Positions 7,395-13,887 of a DNA stretch of 13,887 nucleotides are shown one piece after another; within the stretch, counting starts at the first letter, position 1, and every line of letters starts with the position of its first letter. The notes beneath the pieces are model-generated. The model was not told where the DNA came from and did no database searches. It saw only the letters and a program-made list of their open reading frames with translations. The translations under genes were made by a program, and so were the position numbers. The DNA is from Candidatus Solibacter sp. (GTDB lineage: Bacteria; Acidobacteriota; Terriglobia; Bryobacterales; Bryobacteraceae), in contig JADGNS010000023.1 in the NCBI GenBank assembly GCA_017883355.1, forward strand, positions 1-13,887, read 5' to 3'.

Positions 7395-9257
7395 TTGGAA
7401 ACGCGTCGCGTCACGATGGCTCAGGCACTGGTGAGCTTCTTGAAGAACCAGTACGTCGAGCGGGATGGCCAACAACACAAATTCTTCGCCGGCGTGCTGG
7501 GAATTTTCGGCCACGGGAATGTGGCGGGTATCGGGCAGGCTCTGCAACAGAACCCCGATTTTCCCTACATTCCGGTGCGCAATGAGCAATCGGGCGTGCA
7601 CCTGGCGGCGGCGTACGCCAAGGCGAGCAACCGCCTGCGCGCCTTCGTCTGCACCTCGTCGATCGGACCGGGGGCGACCAACATGATCACCGGCGCGGCG
7701 CTCGCCACCATCAACCGCCTGCCCGTGCTGCTCCTGCCCGGTGACATTTTCGCCCGCCGCAACGTGGCCCCCGTCCTCCAGCAGTTGGAGTCGCCTGCCA
7801 CCCAGGACATTGGTGTCAACGATTGCTTCAAGCCCGTGTCGCGCTACTGGGATCGCATCTACCGTCCGGAGCAGCTCATTACCGCCTTGCCCGAAGTGAT
7901 GCGCGTGCTCACCTCTCCCTCCGATTGCGGCGCCGTCACCCTCGCCCTGCCGCAGGACGTGCAGGCCGAGGCCTACGACTACCCCGAGGAGCTGTTCCGC
8001 AAACGCGTCTGGCTGATCCGCCGCGGACAGCCCGACCAGGTATCCTTCGAGCGGGCCGTCGAGGCCATCCGCGCCAGCCGCCGGCCGCTGATCGTCTCCG
8101 GCGGCGGCCTCCTGATGAGCGAGGCATCGCAGGCGCTGGCGGATTTCGCCTCCCAAACCGGCATCGCAGTGGCCGAAACCCAGGCGGGCAAGGGCTCGCT
8201 GGCCTACGACCACCCGCAGTGCATGGGAGCCATCGGCGCCACCGGTACTCTGGCGGCCAATCGTCTGGCGCACGAAGCCGATCTGGTAATCGGCATCGGC
8301 ACGCGTTATTCCGACTTCACCTCGGCCTCGATGACCGCGTTCCAGAATCCCGCGGTGCGTTTCGTCAATATCAACACCGCCGAGTTCGACGCCTATAAAG
8401 TGTCGGCCATACCTCTGGTGGCGGACGCCCGCGTCGCGCTCCAGCAACTGGCGGCGGCGCTGCCCGATTACCGCGTGGGCCAGGACTACGTGGCTCAAGC
8501 CGCCGCCCTCAAAGAGAAATGGGAAGCCGAAGTGGACCGCCTGTTCCACCTGAACAATCCCGGCCGCCCGGCGCAAAGCGAAGTCATCGGCGCCATGTGG
8601 GAAGCCTCCGGTCCGCGCGACGTCCTGCTCTCGGCGGCGGGCAGTCACCCCGGCGACCTCCATAAGCTCTGGCGCACGCGTACTCCCAACGGCTATCACA
8701 TGGAATACGGCTACTCCTGCATGTCGTACGAGATCCCCGGAGCCATCGGGGCGAAACTCGCCGACCCCACCCGCGAGGTGTATGTCTTCCTGGGCGATGG
8801 CACCTACCTGATGATGCCCACCGAAATCGTGACCTCGGTGCAGGAGGGCGTGAAGATTATCATCGTGCTGGTGGACAATCACGGCTTTGCCAGTATCGGC
8901 GGGCTGAGCCGCTCACTGGGCCAAGGCGGATTCGGCACCAGCTATCGCCTCCGCTCCAGGGAATCCGGGCAACTCGATGGCGCCCCCCTCACGGTGGACT
9001 ATGTCGCCAATGCGCGCAGCCTGGGCGCGCACGCCTTGAAGGCGGCCACGTTGGCCGAACTGAAGGACGCCTTACAGACCGCCAAGACCCTGGACCGCAC
9101 CACCGTCATCGTGGTGGAGACAGACCCCGCCGTGGGTGTGCCGGGCTACGAATCCTGGTGGGATGTGGCCGTCGCCGAAGTCTCCGAGAGCGAGAGCGTG
9201 CGCCAGGCGCGGGCCCGCTACCAGGAGGCGCGCAAGAAAGAACGCCATTATCTCTAA
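7395..9257 (+). CDS. iolD: 3D-(3,5/4)-trihydroxycyclohexane-1,2-dione hydrolase
   Basis: A thiamine-diphosphate enzyme that hydrolyses the ring C-C bond of the diketone made by IolE, giving 5-deoxy-glucuronate. The TTG at 7395 is chosen because GGAGG (7384-7388) lies 6 nt upstream and the product then begins METRRVTMAQALVSFLKNQY, the usual IolD opening; a TTG at 7380 and an ATG at 7416 are alternatives. The protein has 620 residues, close to the roughly 640 of Bacillus IolD. The N-terminal Pyr domain contains IFGHGNVAGIGQAL and RNEQSGVHLAAAYAK, with Glu64 the ThDP-activating residue. The central domain spans about 205-340. The C-terminal PP domain has VFLGDGTYLMMPTE near 465, followed by IIIVLVDNHGFASIGG, the Mg-ThDP site. 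These local patterns together mark IolD rather than acetolactate synthase. Confidence 0.95.
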   Translation: METRRVTMAQALVSFLKNQYVERDGQQHKFFAGVLGIFGHGNVAGIGQALQQNPDFPYIPVRNEQSGVHLAAAYAKASNRLRAFVCTSSIGPGATNMITGAALATINRLPVLLLPGDIFARRNVAPVLQQLESPATQDIGVNDCFKPVSRYWDRIYRPEQLITALPEVMRVLTSPSDCGAVTLALPQDVQAEAYDYPEELFRKRVWLIRRGQPDQVSFERAVEAIRASRRPLIVSGGGLLMSEASQALADFASQTGIAVAETQAGKGSLAYDHPQCMGAIGATGTLAANRLAHEADLVIGIGTRYSDFTSASMTAFQNPAVRFVNINTAEFDAYKVSAIPLVADARVALQQLAAALPDYRVGQDYVAQAAALKEKWEAEVDRLFHLNNPGRPAQSEVIGAMWEASGPRDVLLSAAGSHPGDLHKLWRTRTPNGYHMEYGYSCMSYEIPGAIGAKLADPTREVYVFLGDGTYLMMPTEIVTSVQEGVKIIIVLVDNHGFASIGGLSRSLGQGGFGTSYRLRSRESGQLDGAPLTVDYVANARSLGAHALKAATLAELKDALQTAKTLDRTTVIVVETDPAVGVPGYESWWDVAVAEVSESESVRQARARYQEARKKERHYL

Positions 9258-9297
9258 GCGTGCAAGGATTAGAGCCGGAAGTTCTGAAGGAGGCATC

Positions 9298-10230
9298 ATG
9301 GCAAAGCTAATGGTTGGCAACGCCCCTTGTTCCTGGGGCACGCTGGAATTCGATGAGGCCAAGGGCGAGCAGATCCCGTTTGACCGCATGCTGGACGAAC
9401 TCGCCGAAGCCGGCTACACCGGTACCGAATTGGGTGATTGGGGCTACATGCCCACTGATCCGGTTCTGTTGAGGGCGGAACTCGACAAGCGCGGCCTGGT
9501 GATGCTCGGCGCGTTCGTGCCGGTGGCGCTGAAGGAGCCCTCCGCGCATGCGGCCGGCATCGCCAATGCGGTGAAGACCGCACGGTTGCTCGCCGCCGTA
9601 GCGGGAACCCCGTCGCCGTATCTGGTATTGGCCGACGATAACGGCTCCGTGCCGGAACGAACCCGCCAGGCCGGGCGCGTGACCCCGGAAGCAGGTTTAA
9701 GTCTGGCGGACTGGAAAGTCTTCGCCTATGGCGCCAACCAGTTGGCCGGCGCCGTGTTTGAGGAAACGGGACTGCGGACGGTCTTCCACCACCACTGCGC
9801 CGGATATGTGGAAACCCCGGATGAAATCGCCACCTTGCTGGAACTCACCAATCCCGAGAGGCTCGGGCTGGTCTTCGACACCGGCCACTATTGCTACGGC
9901 GCCGGCGTGGGGGATTGCGACGTGGTCGCGGCCCTCCAACGCTATGGTGCCCGGGTTTGGTACATCCATTGCAAAGACTGTCAGCCGGAGATAGCGCGCC
10001 GTGCAAGGGCCGAACAGTGGGATTACTTCACCGCGCTCCGCCATGGTGTGTTCTGCGAATTGGGCAAAGGTTGTGTCGATTTCCCGGCCCTGTTGCGGCG
10101 GCTTGCCTCGCGCGCCTACGCCGGTTACGTTCTGGTGGAACAGGATATCCTGCCCGGCATGGGCACCCCGAAGGAGAGCGCGCGGCGCAACCGCGAATAC
10201 CTGCGCTCCATTGCATCCAATTTCGAGTGA
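9298..10230 (+). CDS. iolE: Inosose dehydratase (xylose-isomerase-like TIM barrel)
   Basis: Predicted to dehydrate scyllo-inosose, the IolG product, to the trihydroxycyclohexane-dione used by IolD. The ATG at 9298 has AAGGAGG at 9287-9293, 4 nt upstream, 40 nt after the iolD stop; a longer in-frame reading would overlap iolD and is rejected. The protein has 310 residues. It opens MAKLMVGNAPCSWGTLEF and has GYTGTELGDWGYMPTD, matching IolE's early A-x-x-x-W and G-(F/Y)-x-G-T-E elements. Later come VFHHHCAGYVET (164-172), LVFDTGHYCYG (Asp194, His197), RVWYIHCKDC (219-228) and YVLVEQD (Glu281), the positions where AP-endonuclease-2-type barrels bind a divalent metal. Sugar-phosphate isomerase/epimerase paralogues share this fold, so the name depends partly on its place between iolD and iolG. 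Confidence 0.88.
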   Translation: MAKLMVGNAPCSWGTLEFDEAKGEQIPFDRMLDELAEAGYTGTELGDWGYMPTDPVLLRAELDKRGLVMLGAFVPVALKEPSAHAAGIANAVKTARLLAAVAGTPSPYLVLADDNGSVPERTRQAGRVTPEAGLSLADWKVFAYGANQLAGAVFEETGLRTVFHHHCAGYVETPDEIATLLELTNPERLGLVFDTGHYCYGAGVGDCDVVAALQRYGARVWYIHCKDCQPEIARRARAEQWDYFTALRHGVFCELGKGCVDFPALLRRLASRAYAGYVLVEQDILPGMGTPKESARRNREYLRSIASNFE

Positions 10231-10251
10231 GTCGTTTCCAAAGAGGACCCC

Positions 10252-11274
10252 TTGAGCACAAAACAACTAAATGTCGGAATCATCGGCGCCGGACGAATCG
10301 GCAAAGTTCATGCCGAAACCGTGGCGTTCCGTCTACCGGAAGCCCGGATACTGGCCATCGCGGATGTCAACCGCGAGGCCGCGCAAGCGGTGGCGGCACG
10401 CTGCGGAATTCCCACGGTTACCGAATCGAGCGCGGACATCCTGGCGAATTCGGCAATCGAAGCTGTCCTGATCTGCTCCTCCACGCCCACCCACGCCGAC
10501 CTCATCGTCCAGGCGGCGCAGGCCGGCAAGCACATCTTCTGTGAAAAGCCCATCGCCCACAGCCTCACCCAGATCGATCGCGCCCTGGCGGCCGTGGAAC
10601 GCGCCGGCGTCAAACTCCAGATCGGCTTCAACCGCCGCTTCGATGCCAACTTCGCCCGCGTCCGCCACGCCGTGGTGAGTGGTGAGATCGGCACTCCGCG
10701 ACTCATGCACATCGTCAGCCGCGACCCCGCGCCCCCGCCCATTTCTTACGTCCGCGTCTCCGGCGGCATGTTCATGGACATGACCATTCACGACTTCGAT
10801 ATGGCCCGCTTCCTGATTGGCGATGAGGTGGAGGAGGTCTATACCTCGGGCGCCGTCATGGTGGACCCCCAGATCGGCGCGGCCGGCGACCTGGACACGG
10901 CGTTGATTGTCCTGCGCTTCAAGAACGGCGTCATCGGCACCATCGATAACAGCCGCCAGGCCGCCTACGGCTACGACCAGCGCGTGGAGATTCTGGGCAG
11001 CCGCGGCAGCATCGCCACCGCGAACTGCTATCCCAACCAGGCCGTGGTCAGCACCGCCACCGAAGTCCGCCAGGATCTGCCCCTGAATTTCTTCATGGAC
11101 CGCTACACGGAGAGCTTCGCCAGCGAAGTCCGGGCCTTTGTACAGGCGGTTCGCGAGGATAAGCCTACCCCGGTGGCGGGTGTCGACGGCCTGCTTGCCG
11201 TAATCATAGGGCTGGCGGCCCGCAAGTCGTATGATGAGCACCGGCCCGTGCGGCTGGATGAGGTGAGCGCTTGA
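10252..11274 (+). CDS. iolG: Inositol 2-dehydrogenase, Gfo/Idh/MocA family
   Basis: Oxidises myo-inositol at C2 to scyllo-inosose with NAD(P)+, the first catabolic step. The 340-residue protein begins at a TTG 21 nt after iolE, with AGAGGA at about 10241-10246. The Rossmann domain shows VGIIGAGRIGKVH (8-20) and the acidic IADVN at the end of beta-2, favouring NAD. The catalytic triad is visible: Lys99 in CEKPIAHS, then Asp176 and His180 in GGMFMDMTIHDFD, equivalent to Lys97, Asp172 and His176 of Bacillus IolG. The length matches the family. Related scyllo-inositol or glucose dehydrogenases have the same layout, but iolB, iolD and iolE make myo-inositol the likely substrate. The stop overlaps the next mini-ORF start by TTGA. 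Confidence 0.93.
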   Translation: MSTKQLNVGIIGAGRIGKVHAETVAFRLPEARILAIADVNREAAQAVAARCGIPTVTESSADILANSAIEAVLICSSTPTHADLIVQAAQAGKHIFCEKPIAHSLTQIDRALAAVERAGVKLQIGFNRRFDANFARVRHAVVSGEIGTPRLMHIVSRDPAPPPISYVRVSGGMFMDMTIHDFDMARFLIGDEVEEVYTSGAVMVDPQIGAAGDLDTALIVLRFKNGVIGTIDNSRQAAYGYDQRVEILGSRGSIATANCYPNQAVVSTATEVRQDLPLNFFMDRYTESFASEVRAFVQAVREDKPTPVAGVDGLLAVIIGLAARKSYDEHRPVRLDEVSA

Positions 11275-11372
11275 AACAATCCACCCTGATGGCCATACTC
11301 ACCGACGTGCATCTCTGGGTGCCGGTGGTCGTACTGATTCTGGGAACATCCCTGTTGATGGTGCTGAGGTGA
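11271..11372 (+). CDS. 33-residue single-span membrane mini-protein between iolG and permease
   Basis: TTG at 11271 overlaps the iolG stop (TTGA), with GGATGAGGTGAG just upstream as Shine-Dalgarno; TGA at 11370-11372 lies 3 nt before the permease GTG, and its last codons GCTGAGGTGA supply the permease Shine-Dalgarno. Both junctions look translationally coupled. The peptide starts MKQSTLMAILTDVHLW and continues through a hydrophobic run, VPVVVLILGTSLLMVL, ending in a single Arg. This is a plausible one-span inner-membrane peptide with a short N-terminal amphipathic part. Very short proteins with an aromatic residue before V-P-V-x-V-L have the look of a recurrent type beside bacterial sugar permeases, but I cannot name a family. 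It could be a small subunit or stabiliser of the permease. Confidence 0.6.
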   Translation: MKQSTLMAILTDVHLWVPVVVLILGTSLLMVLR

Positions 11373-11375
11373 TTC

Positions 11376-12671
11376 GTGAGTGACAACCTGACGGCCCCAA
11401 GCGGGCGATCGTCCCTCTCCCTGCATAAACTCGGCGTAGTCTGCGGACTGGCCGCCGGAGCCTGGCTCGGCGCCGCCGAAGCGCCCACCAAACTCGTCAC
11501 CATGGGCTTCTCTCCCTTCGTCATCTCCCTGGGTATGGTGGCGGGAGTATTCGTGGCGCGCTGGACCGTGCCCATGGCGCTCAAGGGTACCGGCTTTCTC
11601 CTCCTGGATCTGCGCGAGAAGGCCCACCTCATTGTGTGGGCCGTGCTCGCCGGAATGCTCTGGGCGGTGGCCAACACCTTGACCGTCTTCGCCATTCGCA
11701 ACGTGGGTCTCTCCATCGCCTTCCCGCTCTGGAACACCAACAGCCTGGTGGGCCTCTTCTGGGGCTGGCTGCTGTTCAATGAACTGCGCGGTTCCGGCGT
11801 AAAGGGATGGACCAAGGTGTTGGGGGGCGCCGCCGCCATTGTCGTGGGCGCCTGTGTTCTCGCCTATGCCACTTCGCACCAGTCTGCCGATACATCGGGC
11901 AAGGCCACCATGGGCATCCTCGCCGCGCTCGGCGCCGGCGTCCTGTGGGGCACCATGTATATCCCCTACCGCAAGGCCTATATCAGCGGCATGAACCCGC
12001 TCTCCTTCGTCACCGTCTTCACTTTCGGCGAGTTGGGCACCACGTTCGTGCTGGGAGCCATCTTTCATGGAGGCGTCGGCAACCTGATCGGCGAGTTGGC
12101 CACCGCCCGGCCCGCCCTGTTCTGGCTGTTCCTCGGCGGCTTCTGTTGGGTGATTGGCGACCTCTTCCAGCAGTATGCGGCCAAGTATATCGGCATTGGA
12201 CGCGGCATCCCCCTTTCCAACACCAATCAGCTCTGGGGGTTGGCCTGGGGTGCTCTCGTCTTCGGCGAGCTTTCCGGGTTGAGCCTGCACGCCCAGGTGC
12301 TGGTCATTGCCGGATCCCTGGTCATGATCGCCGGCGCCGCCGCCATCGGTATGGCCGAGGCGCCCGCCTCCGAACTGGCCTACGGGAAGCAGGCCATGAA
12401 CCGCGAGTGCGACCGTTACGGGTTGGACCCGGTGCGCGTGGCCGCCGTACTGCAAGGCGATGACCCGCTGGCCCGCCAGGCGCCCGCACGCCGCTGGTGG
12501 GAAGCCCTCGTCGTGTTAGCCGCGGTCGCAATCTTCGGCTGGTTGGCTTACGGCGCAACCCGTCAGCCCATCGCCGTCAGCATACCCTGGATGATCGTCT
12601 TACTGTTCGCCACATTCGTCTCCCTGGGAGTCAGCGGGACGCTGTTGTGGCGCCGAACCCGCTTCTCCTAA
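11376..12671 (+). CDS. GRP/RhaT-like DMT-superfamily sugar permease, probable inositol importer
   Basis: An integral inner-membrane permease of 431 residues. The GTG at 11376 has GAGG at 11366-11369, 6 nt upstream, and lies 3 nt after the mini-ORF stop. It has about ten hydrophobic segments in two similar halves: WNTNSLVGLFWGWLLFNEL (119-137) and SNTNQLWGLAWGALVFGEL (281-299) are clear copies, the 5+5 duplication of the DMT superfamily. VLWGTMYIPYRKAYISGMNP (189-208) and the early AEAPTKL are typical of the glucose/ribose porter branch. Residues about 327-375 form a charged soluble segment (YGKQAMNRECDRYGLDPVRV), followed by two extra membrane spans (about 376-393 and 402-424), beyond the roughly 290-340 residues of most family members. 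Its place at the end of the inositol genes suggests inositol uptake; substrate and direction are inferred. Confidence 0.85.
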   Translation: MSDNLTAPSGRSSLSLHKLGVVCGLAAGAWLGAAEAPTKLVTMGFSPFVISLGMVAGVFVARWTVPMALKGTGFLLLDLREKAHLIVWAVLAGMLWAVANTLTVFAIRNVGLSIAFPLWNTNSLVGLFWGWLLFNELRGSGVKGWTKVLGGAAAIVVGACVLAYATSHQSADTSGKATMGILAALGAGVLWGTMYIPYRKAYISGMNPLSFVTVFTFGELGTTFVLGAIFHGGVGNLIGELATARPALFWLFLGGFCWVIGDLFQQYAAKYIGIGRGIPLSNTNQLWGLAWGALVFGELSGLSLHAQVLVIAGSLVMIAGAAAIGMAEAPASELAYGKQAMNRECDRYGLDPVRVAAVLQGDDPLARQAPARRWWEALVVLAAVAIFGWLAYGATRQPIAVSIPWMIVLLFATFVSLGVSGTLLWRRTRFS

Positions 12672-12677
12672 ATCGCC

Positions 12678-12711
12678 AAACCATGCACTGTGGCGCTGCC
12701 ACGAGTGGTTT
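12678..12711 (+). terminator. Possible terminator hairpin after the inositol operon
   Basis: Seven nt after the permease stop. AAACCA (12678-12683) pairs with TGGTTT (12706-12711), and inside it GTGGC (12690-12694) pairs with GCCAC (12698-12702) around a GCT loop; CACT/AGTG pairing with one bulged G is an alternative to the outer arm. TTTATATTCT follows rather than a pure T-run, so it is an imperfect intrinsic terminator, or a hairpin that protects the 3' end. The -10-like TATATT at 12711 could alternatively serve the next gene. Confidence 0.4.
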
Positions 12712-12834
12712 ATATTCTCGACGCCCAAGCCGGAACGGGCCGATCACCCCCAACTGAGGAGGTCAAGCCAGACAAAGTTCCCTTTCCGGATCGCTCCCTA
12801 TGAAGTTTCCGGGACGAACGACCGATATGGAATT

Positions 12835-13887
12835 GTGTCACTTGTCCCCACGGTTCTCATCGTAGATGACGCGCCAACCAACCTCGCCGTGCTCCAGGCC
12901 ATCCTGGCCCCCGAGGGCTTTCGTATTCTTAAGGCTGAGGACGGCCCGTCGGCGCGGGAGCTGCTCAAGCACGAAACGGCCGACCTGATTCTGCTCGACG
13001 TCATGATGCCGGGCGAGACCGGGTTTGAAACCTGCGCGCGGCTCAAATCGAACCCTTCCACCGCCGACATCCCGGTCATCTTTTTGTCCGCCCTGGACGA
13101 CGTCAAGAGTAAGGTGACGGGGCTGAAAACCGGCGGCGTCGATTACGTCGCCAAGCCCGTTCACCCTGAGGAGGTCCTGGCGCGCGTGCGCGTCCATCTG
13201 CGCATACGGGAGACCAGCCGTCTCCTCGCCCGGCAGCATCAGGAACGAATTGAACAGCTACGCGACGCCCAGCAGGCAATCCTGGTGCGTCCTGAGGACT
13301 GCCCGGCCGCGGCGTTCGCGGTCTACTATAAGCCGCTCGAGGAAGCCGGCGGCGATTTCTACGACGTCCTGCAGATCGATCCCGACGTATTCGGCTATTT
13401 TGTGGCCGACATCAGCGGCCATGGCGTCAGCGCCGCCTTCCTGACGTCAGCCATCAAGGCTCTTCTGCGGCAGTACGCAGGCCCGCTCTATTCTCCCGAA
13501 GACACCATGCGCGGCGTGGACTCCGTAATGCGCCAAATGCTGGGAGAAGAGCAGTTCCTGACCGCCTGCTATGCGCGCCTGAATCGCCGCTCCCGGCGCC
13601 TGTCGGTAGTCGGCGCGGGCCACCCGCCGCTGATTCTGATCAGCGAATCCGGCGTCGCCCAGGTGCTGCATATGGATAGCGACCCGCTGGGCACGTTCAG
13701 CTCGGCCGTGCTCCAGCACCGGGACCTCCGCCTGTCCCGCAACGACAGGATCTTCCTCTACAGCGACGGGTTGATTGAGGCTTCGCCGGGAGCCGGCCGG
13801 CGCGCGGGTGTGCAATCCCTGACGAACGCCTGCGTCCGCCACCGGGGGAAGCCGCTGGCGGAGGCGGTGACATCCATCGCCAGTGAG
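12835..13887 (+). CDS. Response regulator fused to PP2C/SpoIIE serine phosphatase (RsbU-like), open at right edge
   Basis: A phosphorylation-controlled Ser/Thr phosphatase, 351 codons visible, no stop before the edge. The receiver domain (about 6-125) has VLIVDD (Asp11, Asp12), LILLDVMMPG with phosphoacceptor Asp55, VIFLSALDD (Ser85) and DYVAKPV (Lys107). A charged, probably coiled-coil linker follows (RLLARQHQERIEQLRDAQQA, 129-148). The PP2C domain has EEAGGDFYDV (Asp174), VADISGHGVSAAFLTS (Asp192) and IFLYSDGLIEA (Asp311), the metal-binding Asp residues of SpoIIE/RsbU. Such proteins usually act in partner-switching, dephosphorylating an anti-sigma antagonist of the STAS type; no partner is in the window. 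The start is the GTG at 12835, the only ATG/GTG/TTG in frame before the domain, with a weak Shine-Dalgarno (ATGGA); the frame stays open up to the permease stop, so a non-standard earlier start is not excluded. About 160 nt separate it from the permease and it is probably an independent unit. Confidence 0.9.
   Translation, partial: MSLVPTVLIVDDAPTNLAVLQAILAPEGFRILKAEDGPSARELLKHETADLILLDVMMPGETGFETCARLKSNPSTADIPVIFLSALDDVKSKVTGLKTGGVDYVAKPVHPEEVLARVRVHLRIRETSRLLARQHQERIEQLRDAQQAILVRPEDCPAAAFAVYYKPLEEAGGDFYDVLQIDPDVFGYFVADISGHGVSAAFLTSAIKALLRQYAGPLYSPEDTMRGVDSVMRQMLGEEQFLTACYARLNRRSRRLSVVGAGHPPLILISESGVAQVLHMDSDPLGTFSSAVLQHRDLRLSRNDRIFLYSDGLIEASPGAGRRAGVQSLTNACVRHRGKPLAEAVTSIASE

Noticed and set aside
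7065..8882. 605-codon minus-strand open frame opposite iolB/iolD
   Set aside because: His/Gly/Arg-rich antisense text typical of GC-rich shadow frames; iolB and iolD motifs are unambiguous on the plus strand.
9136..9297. In-frame 54-codon extension upstream of iolE
   Set aside because: It overlaps the 3' end of iolD and has no ribosome-binding site, while ATG 9298 has a near-perfect AAGGAGG.
11103..12455. 450-codon minus-strand open frame opposite iolG and the permease
   Set aside because: Low-complexity Gly/His/Glu text without any domain; the permease has matching duplicated halves on the plus strand.
12800..12865. 21-codon ORF from ATG 12800 and a GAGGAGG at about 12755-12761 upstream of the response regulator
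   Set aside because: The purine-rich site has no start codon within 4-12 nt and the short frame has no recognisable content; it is out of frame with the response regulator and overlaps its start.
1..13887. CRISPR arrays, tRNA or rRNA genes, insertion sequences, attachment sites
   Set aside because: No spaced direct repeats, cloverleaf or rRNA-like sequence, transposase or flanking terminal repeats were seen on reading both strands.

Overview
The window is high-GC DNA from a bacterium with an outer membrane. It looks like an Acidobacteriota (Solibacter/Bryobacter-like) chromosome. The reasons are a giant Oar-type TonB-dependent receptor with an N-terminal carboxypeptidase-regulatory-like domain, a Tat-exported sulfatase, small lipoproteins of the kind common there, frequent TTG/GTG starts, and a DMT/GRP-type sugar permease. 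The assignment is inferred from protein style, not from a marker gene.

Layout. (1) Positions 1-2000 read leftwards: the N-terminal part of a type I sulfatase (cut by the window edge), a short broken Tat-signal gene just upstream of it, a small lipoprotein, and a protein with a Pro-rich centre and Cys-rich C-terminus whose 5' end is uncertain. (2) Positions 2022-12671 read rightwards as one tightly packed operon: a near-consensus sigma70-type promoter, a perfect 14-bp palindrome with a central CG, an outer-membrane TonB-dependent receptor, a LacI-family repressor, iolB, a 37-codon mini-ORF, iolD, iolE, iolG, a 33-codon single-span membrane mini-ORF, and a GRP/DMT-type inner-membrane sugar permease. 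Intergenic gaps are -4 to about 40 nt. A hairpin follows the permease. (3) From 12835 to the right edge there is a response regulator fused to a PP2C/SpoIIE phosphatase (RsbU-like), open at the window end.

How the genes work together. The operon is a myo-inositol utilisation unit: dehydrogenation (IolG), dehydration (IolE), ring hydrolysis (IolD) and isomerisation (IolB). These give 2-deoxy-5-keto-gluconate. The next steps (IolC kinase, IolJ aldolase, IolA dehydrogenase) are not in the window. The promoter-proximal receptor and the distal permease would form an outer-plus-inner membrane import route. The LacI protein, encoded directly after the receptor, is a good candidate to bind the palindrome in the receptor leader and control the whole operon. 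The least described parts are the two mini-ORFs, the C-terminal extension of the permease, and the proposed receptor-LacI-palindrome circuit.
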